Origin: Clostridia bacterium
GTDB taxonomy: Bacteria; Bacillota; Clostridia; Christensenellales; Aristaeellaceae
Assembly: GCA_017524615.1 (NCBI GenBank)
Contig: JAFXVJ010000030.1
Location: forward strand, 1-64,000
Length of the DNA stretch: 64,000 bases
Direction of reading: 5' to 3'
A program made the position numbers and the translations under genes. This document shows positions 33,818-42,360 of this stretch, piece after piece. Position 1 is the first letter of the stretch. Each line of letters opens with the position of its first letter. Below the pieces are notes generated by a model, which made no database searches, was not told the origin of the DNA, and worked only from the letters and a program-made list of their open reading frames with translations.

Positions 33818-34523
33818 GCTGCGCCCCGAATTTCATGATTTTTCCCAGCTGTGCGTCGGTGGCCCCGGGAAACCGCTGATGCAGATGCATGAGGATCCTT
33901 TGACGGGATTCCTCCGGACGGCGGGCGTAAGCCGCCGTCACCCGGTCATAGCCCCATATTTTTTCCGGCGTGGCGTACACCGCCACATGCCAGCCGTAGG
34001 GCATCCCCTGCCGGTTCAGGCGGCAGCGGAAGTCCCGGACGGTCAGATAGCCCTGCATCATCAGATCGGTGAGCACGCCCTCGAAATTCTTTTCTCCCCC
34101 CGGACCGAACCCGGCCTTGCGCTTGAGATCGAAGGAATACCATTCCTGCCCGTCCGCAAACAGATCCATGATTTTCTTTTGACGGAAGGAAGCCTTTTCA
34201 TCCTCCCACCGGGCGTCAAAATCGTATCCGTCCCGCCGCCAGTTCAAAAAGTCCGGCAGCCAGGCAAGGGAAATGAACCCGGCCTTGCGGTCAAAAAACT
34301 TGCCGTAGGCCACCAGCCCGCTGTCCGCCAGCAGCCGCCGCCATTCCCAGGGATCCGTGGCCTCGTCGCCTGTCCACCAGCCGGAAGGCGCGGTGCGCTC
34401 CTCCACGGAGAAGCCCGGCACACTGTTGCGGAACAGCGGCAGGAACCCCGCCTCATTCACCGCGTCTGTCAGGGCGTCCGGCGTGCGCACGCAGCGCGGG
34501 TCCTTGGGATCCATTCCCCGCAT
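33786..34523 (-). CDS. AlkZ-related protein
   Basis: A protein of about 245 residues that starts MRGMDPKDPRCVRTPDAL and has winged-helix-like parts. Proteins of this kind are found beside Y-family polymerases and YolD in Bacillota and are named AlkZ-related after a DNA glycosylase; catalysis has not been shown as far as I know. The ATG at 34523 has GAGGGA upstream; a GTG at 34550 is possible. The ATG at 34571 lies upstream of the expected transcript start, so I rejected it. It heads the ten-gene minus-strand run. Confidence 0.72.
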   Translation of the reverse strand: MRGMDPKDPRCVRTPDALTDAVNEAGFLPLFRNSVPGFSVEERTAPSGWWTGDEATDPWEWRRLLADSGLVAYGKFFDRKAGFISLAWLPDFLNWRRDGYDFDARWEDEKASFRQKKIMDLFADGQEWYSFDLKRKAGFGPGGEKNFEGVLTDLMMQGYLTVRDFRCRLNRQGMPYGWHVAVYATPEKIWGYDRVTAAYARRPEESRQRILMHLHQRFPGATDAQLGKIMKFGAQHGESESVRSH

Positions 34524-34554
34524 GATCCATCCCTCGTTATCACTGCCCACAATG

Positions 34555-34568
34555 CGCACCTCCGTTCG
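34555..34568 (-). promoter_or_regulatory. LexA-box-like palindrome at the polymerase operon promoter
   Basis: On the minus strand CGAACGGAGGTGCG resembles the Bacillota LexA consensus CGAACRNRYGTTYG with two mismatches. It lies a few bases downstream of the -10, overlapping the likely transcription start, where a repressor would block initiation. The DNA-damage genes downstream make SOS control plausible. Confidence 0.45.
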
Positions 34569-34573
34569 CATGT

Positions 34574-34602
34574 ATTATAATGCATTTTCTCTGAAATGAA
34601 AA
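34574..34602 (-). promoter_or_regulatory. Promoter of the AlkZ-related/polymerase run
   Basis: On the minus strand TTTTCA (34597-34602), a 17-base spacer and a perfect TATAAT (34574-34579). It is the only strong promoter found for the minus-strand run down to 25,422, although internal promoters are possible. Confidence 0.75.
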
Positions 34603-34767
34603 GAGCGGAAATGGCGGCGCAATCAAAAAAGGAGAGCGCATCGCGTTCGACGTGCCCTCCCAAGGCGTTCAGCAGCGCGTCAGCGTCGGCCAGATGGGCC
34701 TGCGGCGATGCGCTCCCCGCCTCTGTATCAGGATGCCCGGAACGGGACGGGATATACGCGGTAAACG

Positions 34768-34797
34768 AAAAAAAGGAGCAGACGGTGAGTCCGCTCC
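34768..34797 (-). terminator. Terminator after the orphan binding-protein gene
   Basis: GGAGCGGAC pairs with GTCTGCTCC (one mismatch) and is followed on the minus strand by a seven-base T-run. Confidence 0.75.
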
Positions 34798-34819
34798 CGG
34801 TTGCATGGGGCGCGATGGA

Positions 34820-35782
34820 TTATTTCGCGTAATAGGCGTCATCCGGCACCTGACCGCCCACGGCGGCGGGGTTTGCCTGGAACAGGATCTCATACAGCGG
34901 CGCGGCCTGGGCCTGCATGTCCTCGCCCGCCACGAACACCAAGGTGCAGGAGGGCAGGGCCTTTTCAGCCACGGCAGCGGAGGGGATGATGCCCTGAGCG
35001 GCGATTTCCTGGGCGGCCTGGGGCACGTTTTCATTGGCAAAGGTGATGGAGGCTTCCAGATCGCTCATGAATTTTTCCACCAATTCGGGATGCTGCTCCG
35101 CAAATTCGGTGCGGACGATGACCACGCTCATGGACAGCTGGGCGTTTTCCTGGCCGTTCTGTTGGGCGGCGGCGGCGAATTCCTCCGTGATGTCCAGGGC
35201 CACGCGGAAACCGGCGTCCTTCATCAGCAGGCTGGTCACCTGCGGCTCCGGCAGCAGCACCAGGTCCGCCAGGCCGCTGGCGGCCAGGGTGGTCACCTCG
35301 GCATGCTCGGACTTGAAATCCAATTCGGCCTGCACGCCGGCGGTATCCAGGATATAGCGGGTCACATATTCCGGCGTGGCGCCCTGGCCCGCGGTGACGA
35401 TGGTTTTGCCCTGCAGATCCTGCACGGAATGGACGGTATCGCCCTTTTCCAGCACATACAGCATGCCCCGGGTGATGAGGGACAGGGCGCGGACGCCGCC
35501 CGCGGTTTTGTTGTACAGCACAGCGCCCACGTTGATGGGCACGGCGGCGATGTCCACTTGGCCGGAAATGACCAGACCGTTCACCTCGGTGGGCGCGCCG
35601 GCCAGGGTGAATTCATAGGCGCCGTCGTTTTCGGCCATGATGTGGGCCAGGGCCATGCCGGTGGGCCCCTTCAGCCCGGCCACCCGGATGACGGGGGCAG
35701 AAGTGTCGGTTTCCGCGGCGCAGACAAAGGGCAGGGCAACGATGAGCATGAGAATGGATAGAATCCGCGTGAAGTTTTTCAT
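34820..35782 (-). CDS. Orphan NMT1-like ABC substrate-binding protein
   Basis: A 320-residue exported protein with a signal peptide (about 1-23) and no lipobox. The fold is the NMT1/SsuA type (VIRVAGLKGPTG, later GKTIVTAGQGATPEYV). No permease or ATPase lies beside it; the only related ABC genes are at 12.5-14.1 kb. It follows a TM1266-type regulator 38 bases upstream, an arrangement seen in other Clostridia. The ligand is unknown. Confidence 0.85.
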   Translation of the reverse strand: MKNFTRILSILMLIVALPFVCAAETDTSAPVIRVAGLKGPTGMALAHIMAENDGAYEFTLAGAPTEVNGLVISGQVDIAAVPINVGAVLYNKTAGGVRALSLITRGMLYVLEKGDTVHSVQDLQGKTIVTAGQGATPEYVTRYILDTAGVQAELDFKSEHAEVTTLAASGLADLVLLPEPQVTSLLMKDAGFRVALDITEEFAAAAQQNGQENAQLSMSVVIVRTEFAEQHPELVEKFMSDLEASITFANENVPQAAQEIAAQGIIPSAAVAEKALPSCTLVFVAGEDMQAQAAPLYEILFQANPAAVGGQVPDDAYYAK

Positions 35783-35820
35783 GGTTTTGTTTCCTTTCTT
35801 TTTTCAGTGGGCAACCTGCG

Positions 35821-36072
35821 TCAGATTGCTTTTTTGGTCATGGCGCTTTTCACCTGTACGCCGGGCACATTGCCCAGCTTTCCGGTGAAGGCGCCCAAGG
35901 TGATATCCTCCCCCCGCACCAGCAAACCGATCACCGCCATGCTGCGGTCATGATCCGGCACGCCGATGCGGCCGGTGACGATGTGCTGATACTGGGAGAT
36001 GATCTGGTTGACTTTCGCAGCCTGGGCCAAATCCTCAATGACGATGCCGATAAAGCCAATGCGTTCTCCCAT
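35821..36072 (-). CDS. TM1266-family putative iron-only hydrogenase system regulator
   Basis: An 83-residue ferredoxin-fold protein of the NikR-like C-terminal type. GFIGIVIED at the start, HIVTGRIGVPDHDR in the middle and GKLGNVPGVQVKSAMTK at the end match the TM1266 family, usually encoded near FeFe-hydrogenase maturation genes. None of those genes is in the window. AAAGGAC precedes the ATG. It has no separate DNA-binding domain, so a direct regulatory role is uncertain. Confidence 0.85.
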   Translation of the reverse strand: MGERIGFIGIVIEDLAQAAKVNQIISQYQHIVTGRIGVPDHDRSMAVIGLLVRGEDITLGAFTGKLGNVPGVQVKSAMTKKAI

Positions 36073-36115
36073 GAGTTACCGTCCTTTCCAACAAAAATAC
36101 GCATAACGAAAGCCG

Positions 36116-36267
36116 TCATGCGTCCGGAATTAAAATGGCTGCGCCGCCTCCTTTCGCTCTCGGGCCCGGACGCATCCCTGCCCTCAAGGAAATAAGATGA
36201 TGAACGCCGCCCGCTCCGCCTGATGCGCGCACTGAGCCTCGCGGCATTGCGTTCTCTTCTATTATAC
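36116..36267 (-). promoter_or_regulatory. Promoter and long leader of the TM1266-type gene
   Basis: A TATAAT on the minus strand (36262-36267), with a weak -35, would give a leader of about 190 bases. The leader contains a perfect 10-bp inverted repeat, ATGCGTCCGG (36118-36127) with CCGGACGCAT (36166-36175). I could not match it to a known riboswitch. Confidence 0.4.
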
Positions 36268-36355
36268 ACATTTTTCGGAAAAAAGAAACAGTGGAATTCG
36301 ATTTTTGTGCTCTTGCCGTCGGGCGCGGCAATCGGCGCGCCTTTTTCTTTTTTCC

Positions 36356-36384
36356 TTGCCAAACCGTCCGTCTTCCTGTATAAT
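36356..36384 (+). promoter_or_regulatory. Promoter of ackA
   Basis: TTGCCA (36356-36361), a 17-base spacer and TATAAT (36379-36384), the same hexamers and spacing as the cyclophilin promoter. Confidence 0.85.
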
Positions 36385-36423
36385 ATGATCTGAAAATATA
36401 TCCAACAAAGGGAGACGGTTGCC

Positions 36424-37641
36424 ATGAAAATTCTGATCGTAAACGCGGGTTCCTCTTCGCTGAAATATCAGCTGATCGATATGGCTGACGAATCCACCCT
36501 GGCCAAGGGCCTGGTGGAGCGCATCGGCATGGGCGGCGACGGCCACGCCAACATGAAGGTGGATGATCAGGTGGTCTGCGACGTGGTGGAGCCCATTCCC
36601 GATCATGTGAAGGCCTGCCATCTGATGCTGGGCTTCCTCACCGACCCGGAAAAGGGCGTGGTGAAAGATATGAAGGAAATCGGCGCGGTGGGCCATCGCG
36701 TGCTGCACGGCGGCAGCAAATTCACCGAATCCGTGGTGATCGACGATACCGTGCTGGACGCCATTGCCGAAAATATCCCCCTGGGCCCCCTGCATAACCC
36801 CGCCAACCTGATGGGCATCAAGGCCTGCCAGGAGGTCATGCCCGGCACCCCCATGGTAGCCGTGTTTGACACCGCTTTCCACCAGACCATGCCCCCCAAG
36901 GCCTACATGTACGGCGTGCCTTATGAGTATTATGAGCGCCTCCATGTGCGCCGCTACGGCTTCCACGGCACCAGCCACCGGTTCGTGAGCAGGCATGCCG
37001 CTGAATTCATGGGCAAAAAGCCAGAAGAAGTGAAGATGATCACCTGCCACCTGGGCAACGGCTCCTCCCTGGCCGCCGTAGCCTATGGCAAGTGCGTGGA
37101 CACATCCATGGGCATTACGCCTTTGGAAGGCATGATCATGGGCACCCGCTCCGGCGTGATGGACCCCGCCGTCATCCAGTATATCTGCAATAACGACCAC
37201 ATCTCTGTGGATGAAATGCTGAATATCTGCAACAAGAAATCCGGCTTGCTGGGCATTTCCGGCCTGAGCAATGACATGCGCGACATCGAAAAGGCCACCT
37301 TCGTGGATAACAATCCCCGCGCCAGGCTGGCTTGGGATATGCTGATTTATGAGATCACCAAGTACATCGGCTCCTATATCGCCGGTATGAACGGCACGGA
37401 CGCCATCGTGTTCACCGGCGGTATCGGCGAAAATACCAACCGCCTCCGCGAGCAGGTGATCGACGGCCTGAGCTGGATGGGCATCGCGATCGACCACGAA
37501 AAGAACGCCGCCATGCGGCCCGGCCACGCCGAGGATACCGACCTGACCGCCGAGGGCAGCCGCGTGAAGATCCTGGTGATCCCCACCAACGAGGAAATCG
37601 CCATCGCCCGGGATACCCTGGAACTGGTGACCAAGCTGTAA
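36424..37641 (+). CDS. ackA: Acetate kinase
   Basis: A 405-residue enzyme making ATP and acetate from acetyl phosphate, the last step of the main fermentative energy pathway. Motifs are VNAGSSSLKYQ at the start, HRVLHGG, FDTAFHQTMP, YGFHGTSH, CHLGNGSS and FTGGIGENT, all canonical. AAAGGGAG precedes the ATG and there is a strong promoter. pta is not adjacent. The gene is monocistronic, ending in a clear terminator. Confidence 0.97.
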   Translation: MKILIVNAGSSSLKYQLIDMADESTLAKGLVERIGMGGDGHANMKVDDQVVCDVVEPIPDHVKACHLMLGFLTDPEKGVVKDMKEIGAVGHRVLHGGSKFTESVVIDDTVLDAIAENIPLGPLHNPANLMGIKACQEVMPGTPMVAVFDTAFHQTMPPKAYMYGVPYEYYERLHVRRYGFHGTSHRFVSRHAAEFMGKKPEEVKMITCHLGNGSSLAAVAYGKCVDTSMGITPLEGMIMGTRSGVMDPAVIQYICNNDHISVDEMLNICNKKSGLLGISGLSNDMRDIEKATFVDNNPRARLAWDMLIYEITKYIGSYIAGMNGTDAIVFTGGIGENTNRLREQVIDGLSWMGIAIDHEKNAAMRPGHAEDTDLTAEGSRVKILVIPTNEEIAIARDTLELVTKL

Positions 37642-37660
37642 TCTGTGACTGCAACGCAAG

Positions 37661-37694
37661 CGGACGCGGGGGCTATGCCTTCGCGTCCGTTTTT
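37661..37694 (+). terminator. Terminator after ackA
   Basis: CGGACGCG (37661-37668), a 13-base loop, CGCGTCCG (37682-37689), then TTTTT. Confidence 0.9.
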
Positions 37695-38293
37695 GATGGG
37701 ATCCGTTCATTGTTCAGCCACGGGAGAGAGAAACGGGCGAAACGCGCCGGCGGGGGTGCGATGCCCACCCGCGCCTTTAAGATCCAAATTGGCAAGGATG
37801 AAAAAAGAGCAAAGGGACGATGGGGGTGTTCTCTTTAGCCCGAAAGAGAACCAGAAAGGGCGCTATAACGGCGGCGATCATCGTATAGCTTCTGGCCCGG
37901 CCGCTGAAAGCGGCCAACCCGGATGCATTGCATCCGGGGAAAGCCGGGGGATCATCCTCAGGGAAAAGCTCGCTTTTCTCTGAGGATGATCCCGGCTTTC
38001 ATTGGGCCAGAAGCCCCAAACTTTCGCAATCCCAGCGTAACACGCGACGATTCATTGGTTCTATCGATCAAGCAATTTCGCGAGGAGTGGGTCCAGGGGA
38101 TCATCCCCTGGCGCGGGGTTCAGGGGCCGCGAAGGCCCCTGCCTCGTCCTCCTGTTCTTATCTCACTCTTTGCGAATTGTGTTTTAGAACGCGAATAGCG
38201 TTTATTTACATTTCCGTGCTTGAAACCGACGGATTGATTTGATATAATCAATCGTCCGCCTGAAACAGCCGGGCGAAACGGGAGGATGAACGA
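37695..38293 (+). other. Gene-free region dense in hairpins
   Basis: No credible gene. The centre holds GGCCGCT-GAA-AGCGGCC (near 37900), GGATGCA-T-TGCATCC (37921-37935), a 62-base hairpin (37939-38000), CCAGGGGAT-C-ATCCCCTGG (near 38095-38112) and a GGGGCC...GGCCCC stem just after. A TATAAT near 38240, in GATATAATCAATCG, probably belongs to the deacetylase promoter. Confidence 0.7.
37939..38000. repeat. 62-base near-perfect hairpin
   Basis: The left arm GAAAGCCGGG...GATCATCCTCAG...AAAAG pairs with the right arm CTTTT...CTGAGGATGATC...CGGCTTTC around CTCG, a stem of about 28 pairs. There is no T-run. It could be a REP-like or MITE-derived element rather than a terminator. Confidence 0.85.
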
Positions 38294-39631
38294 ATGAAGA
38301 AGCTGATGGCGTGGGCGCTGCTGCTGGCGATGCTTTTGCCGCTGGGCGTTCAGGCGCAGGATGAAGCGCTGCCCCAGGCGTTTCGCGTGAAATACAAGGT
38401 AGAGGAACGCAAGATCAACAAGGAGCGCAGCTTTGTATCCAAGGAGCATGTAACCACGGCCCGGAAGGACGTGGATCAGGTGATCAATGGCCTGGTGGAC
38501 GCTTTTGACGCGGAATACGCCCCCCAATTGGTGCCGGATAAAACAAACAAGCCCCGGCGGAACAGCCGCCTGGATATTCATGTGGTGCATTCCGTCAGCG
38601 GGGAGAGCGCGGTCAGCTTTCTGGTGTTGGCCCGGGACACCTGCAACCGGCGGCAGCGCTGGTCCCCCTTCACCACCCGGGTGTTCGATATGGCGGATGG
38701 CCGGCTGATCACCCTGGCGGATCTGTTCCCGGCGGACAGCGCCGCGTGGCAGGTGCTGGGAAACGCGGTGCGGGAGCAGCTGGTCGCTTATTTCCCGGCG
38801 GAGGATGCGGATCAGGCGGTCCTTTCCGCGCTGTGTACGCCCGACGCCCTGCGGCAGGCGGAATTCATGCTGGGCCCGGTGTGCCTGAGCCTGCACTATG
38901 AAGCCAGGATCCTCTATCCCGATCATCCCACCCTGATGCAGGTGCGCGTGCCTTATTCCGCTTTGCGGGGCATGATGACGGAGTATGGCGAAAGGCAGAC
39001 GGATAACAGCAGGTACAAGATGGTGGCGCTGACCTTTGACGACGGTCCTTCCTACACCACCACCGCGCTGGTCCTGAATCATCTGCGCCACGCGGGCGCG
39101 CAGGCGACCTTCTTTCTGATTGGCGACCGGATCAACGAATACCCGGACATTGCCATGCGGGAAAACGACGAAAACCATTCTCTGCAAAGCCATACCTTCA
39201 AGCACGTGGATGCATCCAAGCAAAGCCAGGCCAAGCTGCTGTCCAATTTGAAAAGCTTTGAAGATGCGCTGATTGACGCCGTGGGCATGAAACCAACCAT
39301 GCTGCGGGCGCCCTACGGCGTGTTCGATCCCTTCGTGGAGGCGGATATCGGCCTGGGCCTGATCCATTGGGGCGTGGACACCAAGGATTGGACGGGCAAA
39401 TCCAGCAGCGGCGTGCTGAACGTGGTCAAGGATGAGGTGCGCAGCGGCTCCATCGTGCTCATGCACGATATCAAGGAAAATACGCCGGAATCCACCCAGA
39501 AGGTGACGGAGTGGCTGTTCAGCAAGGGATACCTGTGTGTGACGGTGCAGGACCTGTTCCTGCATTTCGAAAAGGAAATGATTCCCAATAAGATTTATTA
39601 TGCGGTGAATGAAAACACCAATACCAATTGA
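38294..39631 (+). CDS. Exported polysaccharide deacetylase (CE4) with N-terminal DUF3298-like domain
   Basis: A 445-residue protein with a signal peptide (about 1-22). Residues 30-235 resemble the DUF3298/RsiV-type domain; residues 243-435 form a NodB deacetylase with TFDDGP (247-252), SHTFKH (299-304) and RAPYG. The metal-binding Asp and two His are present. It probably removes acetyl groups from peptidoglycan or another envelope glycan. A paralogue with the same two-domain plan lies at 62523-63872. The start has GGGAGGATG upstream. Confidence 0.9.
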   Translation: MKKLMAWALLLAMLLPLGVQAQDEALPQAFRVKYKVEERKINKERSFVSKEHVTTARKDVDQVINGLVDAFDAEYAPQLVPDKTNKPRRNSRLDIHVVHSVSGESAVSFLVLARDTCNRRQRWSPFTTRVFDMADGRLITLADLFPADSAAWQVLGNAVREQLVAYFPAEDADQAVLSALCTPDALRQAEFMLGPVCLSLHYEARILYPDHPTLMQVRVPYSALRGMMTEYGERQTDNSRYKMVALTFDDGPSYTTTALVLNHLRHAGAQATFFLIGDRINEYPDIAMRENDENHSLQSHTFKHVDASKQSQAKLLSNLKSFEDALIDAVGMKPTMLRAPYGVFDPFVEADIGLGLIHWGVDTKDWTGKSSSGVLNVVKDEVRSGSIVLMHDIKENTPESTQKVTEWLFSKGYLCVTVQDLFLHFEKEMIPNKIYYAVNENTNTN

Positions 39632-39728
39632 GCGGGGCCTGGACCCACGGGGCGCCGGCAGGCTGTTCCTGAAGCCCTGCCTGCGCGGCGTCCGAAGCCG
39701 GCGGGCCGTCTTTTCGCCCCAACGCAAA

Positions 39729-39750
39729 AAACCACCTGTTCAGGTGGTTT
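39729..39750 (-). terminator. Terminator after rpmB
   Basis: AACCACCTG pairs with CAGGTGGTT around a short loop and continues into a T-run on the minus strand (TTTTTTGCG). Confidence 0.85.
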
Positions 39751-39770
39751 ATTGCGGTGCTGATAAAGAA

Positions 39771-39998
39771 TCAGGCCTCTTCCGTGACGGCTTCGGGCTG
39801 CACGGTGGGCAGAGCGCGCTGCACATAGCCGCTGCGCAGGCAGCGGGTGCACACGTTGAGCCGCATGGTACGGCCATTGATCATCACGCGGACACTCTGT
39901 ACGTTGGGCGCCCAGGTACGGCTGCTCTTCCGGTTGGAGTGGCTCACGTTGTGACCGGTCATCAAGCCCTTTTCACACACTTGACAAAACTTGCCCAT
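39771..39998 (-). CDS. rpmB: 50S ribosomal protein L28
   Basis: A 75-residue ribosomal protein. MGKFCQVCEKG and GHNVSHSNRKSSRTW are typical. Two CxxC pairs (CQVC and CTRC) show the zinc-binding form. The ATG at 39998 has GGAGGTAATTTC upstream; the longer frame to 40106 crosses the promoter. The stretch of about 12 residues at the C terminus is extra and Glu/Ala-rich. Confidence 0.96.
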   Translation of the reverse strand: MGKFCQVCEKGLMTGHNVSHSNRKSSRTWAPNVQSVRVMINGRTMRLNVCTRCLRSGYVQRALPTVQPEAVTEEA

Positions 39999-40077
39999 TG
40001 AAATTACCTCCCCGGGGGAATTGGTCATCCGGCGACGCGGCGGCCGCCGCGATACATCCTTCAGTGACAGCTTGAAT

Positions 40078-40106
40078 ATCATAGCACAGTTCGGCAGGAA
40101 TTGCAA
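40078..40106 (-). promoter_or_regulatory. Promoter of rpmB
   Basis: On the minus strand TTGCAA (40101-40106), a 17-base spacer and TATGAT (40078-40083), about 80 bases upstream of the ATG. Confidence 0.7.
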
Positions 40107-40263
40107 GCATTTTTTTTCATTTTATGGCGACCTGAGAATTGCAAGTTTCCAATGACGCAGAACGCCGGGGCGCCATCGGGAAATCCGCAGAGCGGCTTCC
40201 GCCGAATTTTCCGCTGGGGAGGCTGCGCTGCGGTTCGCTTCCCGTCCGGCGCGCGCGTGCCTC

Positions 40264-40293
40264 TTGATATTTGCCGGACTCCTGTCGTATAAT
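40264..40293 (+). promoter_or_regulatory. Promoter of murC
   Basis: TTGATA (40264-40269), an 18-base spacer and TATAAT (40288-40293), 33 bases upstream of the murC start. Confidence 0.7.
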
Positions 40294-40325
40294 AGGAAAG
40301 GAAGATTTACGGATTGAGGTGGGTT

Positions 40326-41714
40326 ATGACGGATATTCTGGATTATCAGGGAAAGCACGTACACATGATCGGCATTGGCGGCAGCAGCATGAGCGGGCTG
40401 GCCGAAATGCTATTGCGGGAAGGATACAGGGTCACGGGGTCCGACAATGCCAATTCCCACGCGGTGGAGCGGCTGCGGCAGGCGGGCATCACGGTGCACG
40501 TGGGCCACGCGGCGGAAAACGTGCGGGACGCGGACCTGGTGGTTTTCTCCGCCGCGATTCCCCCGGATAACGCGGAGCGGCAGGAAGCCAGGCGTCTGGG
40601 CATCCCGGAAATGGAGCGGTCCACCCTGCTGGGTCAATTGATGCGGGGCCACAAAAACGCGGTGTGCGTCTGCGGCACCCACGGAAAAACCACCACCTCC
40701 TCCATGATCGCGGAAACGCTGCTGGAATGCGGCATGGACCCCGCCGTGAGCATCGGCGGCCGCCTGGACGCCCTGGGCGGCGGCAGCCGCGTGGGGGGAA
40801 AGGAAGTGTTCGTGGCGGAAGCCTGCGAATTCCATGGCAGCTTTTTGGAAATGCATCCCACGGTGGCGGTGGTGCTGAATATCGAGGAGGACCACCTGGA
40901 CTGGTATCGGGACATCGATCACATCGAGGCTGCCTTTGGCCGGTTTCTCTCCCTGCTGCCGGCAAACGGCATGGCGCTGGGCTGGGGGAGAGACGAGCGC
41001 ATCCTGCGGCTGTTCCGCGCCCTGAAGTGCGAATGCCGCACCTTCGGCCTGGAAAAAACCAATGACTATTATCCTGAAAACCTGACGTATAACGATACGG
41101 GCTGCCCCCGGTATGACGTGATGTTCCGGGGGAAGGAGATGGGCCGGGTGGAGCTGAAAGTGGCGGGGGAATTCAACGTGATCAACTCTCTGGCCGCTTT
41201 TGCCGCCGCGCACGCCGTAGGCGCGGCGCCGGAGAGCATCACGGCCAGCCTGAGCCGCTTCGCGGGAGTGCACCGGCGGTTTGAGCTCACCGGCATCATT
41301 GACGGCGTAAAAATGTATCACGATTACGGCCATAACCCCGCCGAAATGCGGGCTGCCCTGTCCGTGGCGGTGATGCAGCATCCCAAGCGCCTGTGGGCGG
41401 TGATGCAGCCCCACACGTACAGCCGGGTCAAATCCCTGTTCCAGGATTATCTTACCTGCACCCAGGCGGCTGACTTCACCCTGGTCACCGATATTTACGC
41501 CGCCCGGGAAAAGGACCCGGGGGACATCAAGGCGGAAATGGTGGTGGAGGGCATGCGAGCCCACGGCGTAAACGCCGTGCATACGCCCACCTTTGACGAT
41601 ACCGAACGCTATCTCCGCGCCCATTGGCAGCCCGGCGATCTGGTGCTCACCATGGGCTGCGGCAACATCAACCTGCTCAACGAGCAGATGCAGCTGCACG
41701 GCGACACGGAATGA
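40326..41714 (+). CDS. murC: UDP-N-acetylmuramate-L-alanine ligase
   Basis: A 462-residue Mur ligase adding L-alanine to UDP-MurNAc in peptidoglycan synthesis. Visible parts are the Rossmann start HMIGIGGSSMSGLA, the ATP loop GTHGKTTTSSM, the VVLNIEEDHLDWY region and the C-terminal DYGHNPAEM motif. The DYGHNP form (rather than DDYGHHP) suggests a divergent MurC branch. The ATG at 40326 has GAGGTGG just upstream; a TTG at 40314 is less likely. It is followed by a small membrane protein gene. Confidence 0.93.
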   Translation: MTDILDYQGKHVHMIGIGGSSMSGLAEMLLREGYRVTGSDNANSHAVERLRQAGITVHVGHAAENVRDADLVVFSAAIPPDNAERQEARRLGIPEMERSTLLGQLMRGHKNAVCVCGTHGKTTTSSMIAETLLECGMDPAVSIGGRLDALGGGSRVGGKEVFVAEACEFHGSFLEMHPTVAVVLNIEEDHLDWYRDIDHIEAAFGRFLSLLPANGMALGWGRDERILRLFRALKCECRTFGLEKTNDYYPENLTYNDTGCPRYDVMFRGKEMGRVELKVAGEFNVINSLAAFAAAHAVGAAPESITASLSRFAGVHRRFELTGIIDGVKMYHDYGHNPAEMRAALSVAVMQHPKRLWAVMQPHTYSRVKSLFQDYLTCTQAADFTLVTDIYAAREKDPGDIKAEMVVEGMRAHGVNAVHTPTFDDTERYLRAHWQPGDLVLTMGCGNINLLNEQMQLHGDTE

Positions 41715-41770
41715 ACTGTCATGTCCCGGCCTCCGCAGGCATATACTTGGCCGAGAGGAGGCGGGAAGAT

Positions 41771-42172
41771 ATGACGCAGACGGTACGGCGCGTGCGGCGC
41801 AGCGCGGGAAAGGGCGCCGCGTTTGGCTGGGCGCTGGCTTTGTCGGTGGCGGCTACGGTGGCCGCCGTGCTTTTGTTCGCGGTTGTGATCGGCTTTACGG
41901 ACCTCAGCGACGGCGTGATCCGGATCGTGAATCAGCTGATCAAAATCGGGGCTATTTTCCTGGGCGTCAAAACCCTGGTGCCCCGGGGCGATGAAAGCGG
42001 CATCCGGAGGGGCGCGCTGCTGGGATTGGTGTACATGGGGGTGGGCGTGCTGTTATATGCCCTCCTGTCCGGGCAGCAGGTCACGCCGATGGGCTACCTG
42101 ATCGATGTGCTCATGGGCGTGGCGGCCGGGGGACTGAGCGGCATGCTGATGGGCGGTTTGCGGGCGCGCTGA
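41771..42172 (+). CDS. TIGR04086-type membrane protein
   Basis: A 133-residue protein with four hydrophobic segments, two separated by a KTLVPRGDESGIRRG loop. It fits the small TIGR04086/YrzE membrane family, whose role is unknown. GAGGAGG lies 9 bases before the ATG. It lies 56 bases after murC, so co-transcription is likely, and a terminator follows. Confidence 0.8.
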   Translation: MTQTVRRVRRSAGKGAAFGWALALSVAATVAAVLLFAVVIGFTDLSDGVIRIVNQLIKIGAIFLGVKTLVPRGDESGIRRGALLGLVYMGVGVLLYALLSGQQVTPMGYLIDVLMGVAAGGLSGMLMGGLRAR

Positions 42173-42315
42173 GGGAGATTGTTCCCGGCAGGGGAAAGCG
42201 CAATCCCGTTCTCGGATAAGAATCAAATCTTCGGGCGTGTTTTCCGCGCTGACGCTGCTACAAACGCCCTGCGCCTGCGCGGGGGTCGGATGGGCAATTC
42301 ATCGCCAAACGCACG

Positions 42316-42349
42316 AAAACCGGCGTGGCATAAGGGTCACGCCGGTTTT
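42316..42349 (+). terminator. Terminator after the small membrane protein gene
   Basis: AAAACCGGCGTG (42316-42327) pairs with CACGCCGGTTTT (42338-42349), followed by GTGTTCTTTTC. Confidence 0.85.
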
Positions 42350-42360
42350 GTGTTCTTTTC

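Larger units (their letters stand above)
39999..40325. other. Divergent intergenic region rpmB/murC
   Basis: It holds the divergent promoters of rpmB and murC described separately. Between them, 40107-40263 shows no open frame with a ribosome site and no repeat I recognise. Confidence 0.7.

Noticed and set aside
34600..34760. A remnant gene between the AlkZ-related and binding-protein genes
   Set aside because: A short minus-strand frame reads plausibly for about 60 residues but has no ribosome site or recognisable family; an inverted repeat (GAGCGCATCGC with GCGATGCGCTC) explains part of it.
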